Source: Callorhinus ursinus (taxonomy: Eukaryota; Chordata; Mammalia; Carnivora; Otariidae). From it: a stretch of 64,000 nt of DNA. The notes beneath the pieces were generated by a model, which saw only the letters and a list, made by a program, of their open reading frames with translations, had not been told where the DNA came from and made no database searches. The DNA lies in contig NW_020312785.1 in assembly GCF_003265705.1 (NCBI RefSeq), positions 129,276,486 through 129,340,485 on the forward strand. The letters run 5' to 3'. Positions 11,001 through 20,000 of the stretch are shown piece after piece (the stretch's first letter is position 1; each line of letters begins with the position of its first letter). Both the position numbers and the translations under genes were made by a program.

Positions 11001-14000
11001 TACTCAACGAGTATGTGATAGAGTTTCGATAGATGGATTTTCTCAGAATGAGAACAAGAATAGTTACCTGTGCAACACTGGAGGGAGAATGCATCTGGTA
11101 TAGTGAAATCAATTTTTTTGCCCAACTTGCATCAAGGAAAGCTTTTGAAGGTTTTCTTTTATTTGGGGGCAGTATACCAAATTCAGGGGCAGGGGTGGTG
11201 TCAAAACTTGAGACTTAACAGAATCAGTTTTGTGCAATATTTTTGGTTAAATACTTCTAATAACATCATTTGTTGATTGACCTAATTGACACAGAACTAG
11301 GTAAAAGCATATGATTTGGTTGATACTATGATTGGGATTAGGATTTTATATAAAATATGGATCATGTAGAATTGGTCCTTTAATTCTTAGAAATCCCTTT
11401 CAAAATTTAAGCATTCTGATTAATTACTATCTTACTAGCTGTGGGATTTTCTCAAAGGACTGATCATTTAGTTTGCCACAGTTAGTAATCCTTTGATTTC
11501 TTTGGAAAGTGTTTTCTTTAACTATTATAATGTAAAAAGGTCTTTGAATATAGAACATGGATAGATGTTTTACTGTTTGAGAATTTAGGACTATTTTAAT
11601 TTAATATGCTAGTTTCTAAGGATTTTCTCAGACTTCATCTTATGAGATGAGTTAATGTTATTCAAGTTTTTTTTTTTATCAAATACAACAGTCTACATGA
11701 AAGTACAGTGTTTATGTTCAGCCAAAATTTCATCAGAAACAGCAGTACTACACCATTTCCAGTATAAACCATGAGGTCCTTTGATAGTGCTTGGTATTTT
11801 CTACAGTCAGGTAATTAAAGTCTTCTTTTTTCATTTTCAAAATAGCTGACTCTACCCCAGTTCTTTTGTTTATTTATTTTTTTTTGTCACTTGCAAGGAT
11901 TTGATTCCATGGGTCTGAAAGGTGACCTTATTTATATTTATTAGACTTGGTGGCTGCCTTAAGGAGGGAAAAAAAATCTGTAAGCATTTAGGTTCTAATT
12001 TTGTGGTATTCTTCATGGTTATAGAATCATCCCATTCCTGGATCTCCTATGGATTTAGTGAAAATTTAAAGGCGATTTTACTAATATACAGAATATACAG
12101 TGAATGTTCATAATCTTTTTAGTGTTCTTATACCTTCTTTGGCTTCCTGGTTTTTCCTCACCAGTCCTTATGTAAAAGGTGCCCCTTGTATCTCCCATCA
12201 TTGTTTCCTAATTAAACAAATGGAGGCCAGTAGTCACACCACTGTTAATGAAATAAATGGTTAATGACCTTTTTAAAAAAGTGAGGCATCTCACTATCCT
12301 CCTTTGAAATTATAATACTGTAATCGTGTCATTTGGAAAAAAGTGAGTTTTGAAATATTAACTAAATATTGAGTTCTAGGCCTGCGACTTCTAGCTGTAT
12401 TTAGATAAACTTCTTAGAATCTCATTTCCTTATCTAAGAAATAATAACTATAATATTTGCCACAACTAATGAATATAGGATTGACAATGAAGTATGTATG
12501 AATTTGAAAATCTTAAAACCAGCATAAGGTGGCAGCAGTGTTGAAAACAACAAAACAAAACTCGTAAACCCGTGCAACAGGTTTTTGAAATAGCTTAGCC
12601 TACCTCTTTTATGATGCGTTAATTGCTGTTCAGACTAGGCTGCCATGAGGCTTTCTAACATAAGGCAAGTAGCAAGAAGAGAAGGTGTTACTATTAGTAG
12701 ATTTTACCTGTGTCTGAGAGTTATTTTTACATTGGGGTTTCCAATGATCGAGATGCCACTTTCGAAGTTTCTTTACCATCTCTCACAATTTAAGAGTTTT
12801 TCTGTTTTGTGCATGTTAGGTTTGTCCAATGAGTAAGTCTCCATATGTGGATCCTCATAAATCTGGGCATGAAATCTGGGAAGAATTTTCAATGAGCTTC
12901 ACCCCAGCAGTGAAAGAAGTGGTGGAATTTGCAAAACGTATTCCTGGATTCAGAGATCTCTCTCAGCATGACCAGGTCAACCTTTTGAAGGCTGGGACTT
13001 TTGAGGTAGGTTTTATTTATCTAGAATATCGATGCAGGGTGTGTGTAGTATTTTATTTTCGTGTACCATTTCATTCTTTTCTAAAGAAGTATTTATAGTC
13101 CAGAGGCTGAAATTACCAACAAAAGAATAACCATCTCAGAATCTTGGGAAGAAATGAGATAAATCCAGAGATTCTTAGGACTTGAAATACAACTGCTCTC
13201 TGTTCTCAGCATACAGACTTCCTCCAGGTTCTAGTATTATTTTCAGGTGAGGACCGCAGGCAGAGTCTGAAAGCCTAGCCTGGTGTTTCAGTACAGAGTA
13301 CAAAGGGTAAATAGAACGTAGTTTTTCTCTTTAAGGAGATTGTAGAATATTTCGGGGTTATGTGAGACGTGTCTTACGTGCTACTTTAGACTCTCTTGGC
13401 TTCTCCTCATCCAGAATCCTTGCTACTTTTTTTCCTCTGGCTTCTCTTACTGTGATGCATTCTGCCTGGACATGGGGCAGCTACTGTTGCCAACCTGAGT
13501 AGGACACAGAATGCCTCTGTCTGTGCTGTGTTAGGTGCCTCCCACCTATCTTCCCCAGGGCTTCCCTGGTGCTGCTGAAGTGTGAGGAGCCTCAGGACTT
13601 GCTCAGAGCTCACTTAAACATTATTCTGAAATGCAGGGTGGTGGGTGGAAGTTGGTGTCTAGTGGGTCACATCTTTGATCAGTGGGGGATGGGAATCGGG
13701 ATATATTTTCACTTTTCCCTGCTGGTCCCACAGACTGAGCTCTCAGTTGTTAATGAATACGGAGTGGTGGCTAGCTCAGTAATACATCCTCTGGTATTTG
13801 CTGTCATCCCTTCCCAGTCTCATTTCCTTTTTCCTCAAACCTGTTCTCACATATGGTACTGCACATTCTGCATAAACTTTTGCTTTATGCTCTGTTTTCG
13901 GGGGCACTTGAACCAGAATGGAGAAGGAGCCATATTCATAAATAAAATACCTATGGTATAATTTAAAGGTAAAACTGTTAGGTTAGGTTTTTCAATGTAA

Positions 14001-17000
14001 AGGAAAACATTAGAGGTAAGATTTAAACTCTAAATCTTAGAGGGGTGTCAGTGATCAAGTTCAATTCATCCATTTTTTGAGGTTAAGTAATTGTGATCCA
14101 GAGGGGTGAGGAGATTTTTCTGGGATTACCAATAAATTTCTGACAGAGGACCATAACACAAATCCCAGACTCTAGCACTTGTGTTCTTTCCACTTTGTGA
14201 TTTGTCTTGGGATTGCTGTGTTCTAGTTAGTGCCATCTTCATAGAAGGCTCACTCTCTTTTGGATTGTCTTGAATAAAACAAGTCTTTGGGAATATTGCA
14301 AAGGGGAGGTGTTTGTTCAGTATTCCTCTGGTTATGAAAGAAGTATGTGACATAGGTGTTGCCATTTACTCTAGGGGAGGGAGTGCTGTAGATAAGCAGT
14401 TGACTGATTTGGTTTGGTTTGAAATACAACTTGGTGTCTGGAACACTTCTGCTGTAATAGTTTTCTTTGTGTATTGTCTCTTTGGGTTATAGTTTCTTAA
14501 AATAGTCTAATTAGAGTTTATCTGCTGCATTTGCCTTGGCTGCATTTGGTGTTTTGATGTCTCCACTGCTCTTTTTACTTATGGTTTAGAGTCCATGTGG
14601 TATACTTGGTAGCTTAAAGAGTTTCTTTAATGCCTTTGGCCAAGGCTCAGTTTCAGATTTCTTGGCATTATTGCCTGCTTTAATTTTATATTTGCATTTC
14701 AGAATCTTTATTAATAGTTTCAGAGTATCATAGGACTCAAGTATTTTGCCACTGGTGGCTGGAATTTTTTTGATGTTCTTGGGATATTTATTGCTTTGGT
14801 AGAGAATTTGCCTTAAGGAAATGGTTCTGGGTAAAAATAAACTTGGTTTTTCTTTTACAACTTTCTTTTATATGTAGGATGTTTCTTAACTTACTTGAAT
14901 ACTGATTTTTGTCTTAGTATTGAACTCCTTCAAATACATTTAAGTCTTTTTTTTTTTTCCTTCCAGGTTTTAATGGTACGGTTTGCATCGTTGTTTGATG
15001 CAAAGGAGCGTACGGTCACCTTTTTAAGTGGAAAGAAATACAGTGTCGATGATTTACACTCGATGGGAGCAGGGGATCTGCTAAACTCTATGTTTGAATT
15101 TAGTGAGAAGCTAAATGCCCTCCAACTTAGTGATGAAGAGATGAGTTTGTTTACAGCTGTTGTCCTGGTATCTGCAGGTAAGTAGGCTGGTTCAAAATTG
15201 TGCTGCACCCAGAATACAGTTATCAAGTGGGGAGAAGGTGGAACTACGTTCCAGCAAGCTATTTATAAGGCGAGAGGGCCTTAAGCAGATGCTGGACTGT
15301 GTGAATCTGTTACTTACTATACTATTCTGTATAGTAATAAAATGATGTTTAAATCTAGGCCTCACATTGACCACAAGTCTTAGTCTTTAACTTTTGCTCA
15401 TAATTTTTACAAGTCTAAATTGTTATTTTTGTGGATTTAATTTTTGGAACATTAGGTGGTTCTGATACGAATTTAAGTTTTAATTAAAATGTGTATTACT
15501 TGAAAATGTTAAAATTATCAAGATATATTAGTGTGGTTTGTTCCAAAAATTGGTGAATTACGAGTAGGCTTTTACCCAGCTTTGCCACTGAATTTTCTGT
15601 GTGACTTGCATAAATAATTCTGTTCTTTTGGGTCTCGGTTTCCTCATCCTGTATAAGGAAGGGATTGTACCATGTGAGCCAACCTGGGGTCTGGCACAGA
15701 ATAGGTACTTAGTTACTGTTTGAATGAGTGACAAAGATGTTTGAGTCCTTTAATTTAATGTTTATTTATATGAGTCATTGATGATGTTTTCCAATTTCCC
15801 TGCCACCTTGCATTTATATTATAGCTATTTCTGACCAACGTATTTCAATTTATTTTATTTATTTATTTATTTATTTATTTTTTCTTGGTTCGTATTTTAT
15901 TGGGACTGACTTGAGACTGATTTTCACCATTTGAGACGTAATTACAACAGGACTGAATGTCAAGAGCAAAAGAAGCCACCCACAAATGAGTAAACTGGAA
16001 AGGTTCATTATCTTTGGAATTGAGGGGAAAAATCTGTTCAGAGCTGAAGGAAGGTCCTTAAATCAAGACTACTGGGTCAGCTTATGGAAATAGAAGTCCC
16101 AAATTGCACAAATGCCCACTAGGCAGGAGAAACGGGCAGGGCAGAAGACGTGGGCTGTGGGGACAGCTCGTCTGCACCAGGGACGGCTGGGCTGGGTCCC
16201 GGAGGTAGGAGACTGAAGTCTGGAGGCAGGTTAACACATTTACCCAAAACCCTTGTTTCCCAGTCCGTCTCGAGGATGCAGCAGTTTTCCTCATACAAGG
16301 CAACGTATTTCAATTTAGATAATAGCTATTAAGATAGTAGCAAATGGGAAATTGATACACAGCGACTTTCCTGGGGATATATAAATAAGTACCAGCCGTT
16401 TTTAGGTATCACTAACTTTATTTTAATACATTTGTTGAGAATTTAACAGTATTTTGATATTACTTATTTTGTTTCCTATTTGCTTCCTACTGTGTAAAAG
16501 CCATTGTACCAGGTACTGTGGGGGTTATAAAATATAAGTTATAACCCCCGCTTATGTGGCTAAACTGTAAATCAGTAACTCCTAAGGAGAGTAAGTTCTT
16601 TGTATATTTTAAAGGGCCTGTACATCAGTGGTATAAATAAAGACTTACGTCATTTGGAAGCATAATTTGGCTACCTGTTCTGATCAGCTCTACCTAGGTA
16701 ACTAAAAACGTACTTATACAGAATCGTATGAGAGTTAACAGGTTAATAAGGGATAGCTATTTTCTTAGTAACCTTGTCATTAATGCCTCTTGCACTTTAC
16801 CTACCATTTTGCATTCTCTTGATAAGTAATCATTAATGGTTTTTGAGTTGATATCAGATTAATCTATTATTGTGAAACTAAAGGTAATCTATACTTGTTA
16901 ATTTCTTTATCTGCTCATTATGTGTGAGGGGGGAGACAGAACAAGCATTAAGACACAAGCTTGTTCTCCAAGCATTTATGTTTTATTTGGAGAGACAGAA

Positions 17001-20000
17001 CTAACACAAAAAGCTTTATGGTATTAAACCATGTGGTTCTGACTGAGGAAGTAGGGGTTCTAGGAAGGAAATTACCTGAGAAAGCTTTGTGGGGAAGATG
17101 GAAGTAGAGCTGGAATTTGAAGGATGGGTTAGTAGATTTTCCTATTAAAACAGTGATGGAGCAACTTGGGAGAGCATGAGGTAGGGTAGGGGCAGGTGGC
17201 TAAAACCCAAAGTGTACATCAAGGAGGAAAGGGACAGAGACTTATGAGTTAAAGGGCACCAGGTTCCGGAGTGACTTCGAGGAGAACTAAGCAGAGTTTT
17301 GACTGAAATATGGGGCAGTGGAAAGTCAGTGTAGGGGAATGATGAGGCACGAACAAAGTGATGGTTTGACATTAGAATTTCTGCATGTTTATCTTGGGTG
17401 GATTAGACAAGTGAGTCATTAGAGCTGGAGAGTCAGGCTGAGAGGCTGTTGAAATAACCTCAGGTAGGAGGCAGTGGAGTGAACTCTCCTGAGATAGGTG
17501 TGGTAGAAGGAGGTGAAGCAGGAGGGACTGTCTCAGAGATGGTGAAAAGGAAGAAACGGTGGCAGGGGATAAGGGGGAGCTCTGTACCAGGAGATATGCT
17601 ATTTATATTTTCTACCAAGCGAACATAATTTTACTTTGTTTTAATCTCCTTTTGAAAAAAGCCTTGTTTACTGATCATAAGAATATGGGTTTTTTGCAAA
17701 AGTAGAAAATACTAAGATGAACATAAAGATGATAATATTGCTACCAAAAAAGATCACTGTCAACATTAGGGGGTCTCTATCTGTTCGCCTGTCCATCCAT
17801 GTACCATTTATCTGCTTATTGACTTACGGTACATAAAAAGTATTTGACATACCAAGTGGAAAAGATTGATTATAGAAGAGTATAATGCATTCTTATTTTT
17901 GTTCTGTCTGCCTATATGAAGGTATACAAGCAACACATAACACATGCACAATTTCATGCATTTTAAAATAGTATGTTGCTTTCACTTAAACATATGATAG
18001 TGTTCATGTCAAACTTAAATCTTTACCACCTAAAAAGGACTATTGTTATTTTTAAAACAGTATCTATTCAGGAAAATAATATTCAGAAATTATAGAGGAG
18101 GATAAAAGTCTCTCCTTCCTTCTCCCAGCCTACTCTTCAGAGAACTGGAATTCTAACCATCTTCTTAATTGTTCTGAGAGTTGCCCACCCACTTCTAAAT
18201 ACTGTGTTTATACCTCTTTTTACTGAGTAGGTATAACTGACAAAAGTATCTTCTTTTTAAAAGTTTTTATGTTGCTTTGTTTTATATAAAATTGTAATAT
18301 GCTCACATTCTTTGACCCTTCATTTTTACATAATCTTTCAGATAGTTTAGGTTGAATCTTCTCCTTAGACAGGAAGACAGTACCCTCCTTCTTCCATATC
18401 CTGGCTTCTTTTGCTATACCATTTCTTTTACATTGTCAAGAATGAAAATACATTATGTTCTGTAGGTGTGATTAGTTTCCATGCTTTATCAGATTCTAAA
18501 TATTGAAAAGTAAAAAATATTCATTTACAGTATTAGGATTATGTAAATAGTACAGTGTTCACACAGCGGGGTTGAAATGGTAGACAAGGTAATATAAATT
18601 TTTTTAAAAATTTTATTTGAGAGAGAAAGACAGCATGCGCAGTGGAAGGGGGAGCAGAGGAAGAGTGAGGGGGACAAGCAGACTTCCTGCTGAGTGAGGA
18701 ACCTGACAACGTGACAATGTGGGGTCGATCCCAGGACCCCGAGATCATGACCTGAGCTGAAGTCAGATGCCTGACTGAGCCATCTAGGCGCCCCAAGGCA
18801 ATATAAATCTTGCCCTAAACCTGTGCCTCCCAAGGGAGAATGTTCCAAGTATCAGATAACAAATGGATTATTTATATTCTCTATTAATTGCTTAAAATTA
18901 AGCAACCATTATATTTGCTTTATATTTAAAATAGTTTTTTGTTTTTCTTGGAATCTACAGTTACCATCTGGGTTTTGTTTTGGTTGTTATCAGAAAAAGT
19001 GCTAGTTAGTTTCTAGATCTCATTATATAATTTTATCCTTACAACAGACCTCTGATGTGAGCTAGGATATGTTATTCTCAAATACAGGCTAGAAATTTGA
19101 GGAACAGAAGGATTAATATGCTCAAGATCATGCATTTTAAAAAATTGTCTGAGCATGCATTTGAACTCCTGTTAGTCTAGCTTCAAAGCCTTTCTGCTAT
19201 ACTGCTTGTTAACAGAATAGCTGTAGCTGCTAAGGTAGAATCTCAAACATGATGTTTGCCTGTGAGGTTAGAAGACTTGATACCAGGGAGAAAAAGGGAA
19301 TAATACCTGGAAGGTAAATTCTTCTTTAGGTTGTGTGAAATGGCAGCAGTCACTTGTGGTTGAAGATTAGGGATGGGCATATAGGTGTGAGAACAAAGTT
19401 CATCTGGATATGGATTTTACTTGTCCTCATAGAGGTTTTGTGGAAGGAATTTGACTTTCATCTTGTGTATGTTCATAGGAGATTTGGTGAGATTTGGTGG
19501 TGAGGGATGAAGAACTCTAAGCTTAAGGAAGCAGAGGACAGGTATATCATGAATTAAACTATACTATAAACTATAAAGTAAGTGTAGCATTTAATATACC
19601 ATTTAGAAGATTAATTTTCATTTCAGTCTGTACATTCTGTTATAATTTCTAGAGGATTATTGTTTATGATCAGCTAGATTTGTAGGTAGGTTATTTGGCC
19701 TTGAAATCATGAAATCATGGTTTTAGAAATTGCGATTTTAGAAAAATTTACATTTTTAGGTGTAAGAATCCATTTTCCTGAAGTTGTGAGTTGTATAGAA
19801 GCAGCATAGGTCTTTCCAACACAGTATTCACTGAAAGACTCAAAATACTAGTTCCAACTCAAGTATCCTTCTCTGCCTATCTAGATTATTTTGTTTGTAG
19901 GGCTTACTGTCATTCTTTTCCCTGTTGTTGGTATTGTAAATTACTGATGATATGATTCAAACCAGGCATTTTTCTTCTAGAAGAGCTCTCTCAGGGAAGG

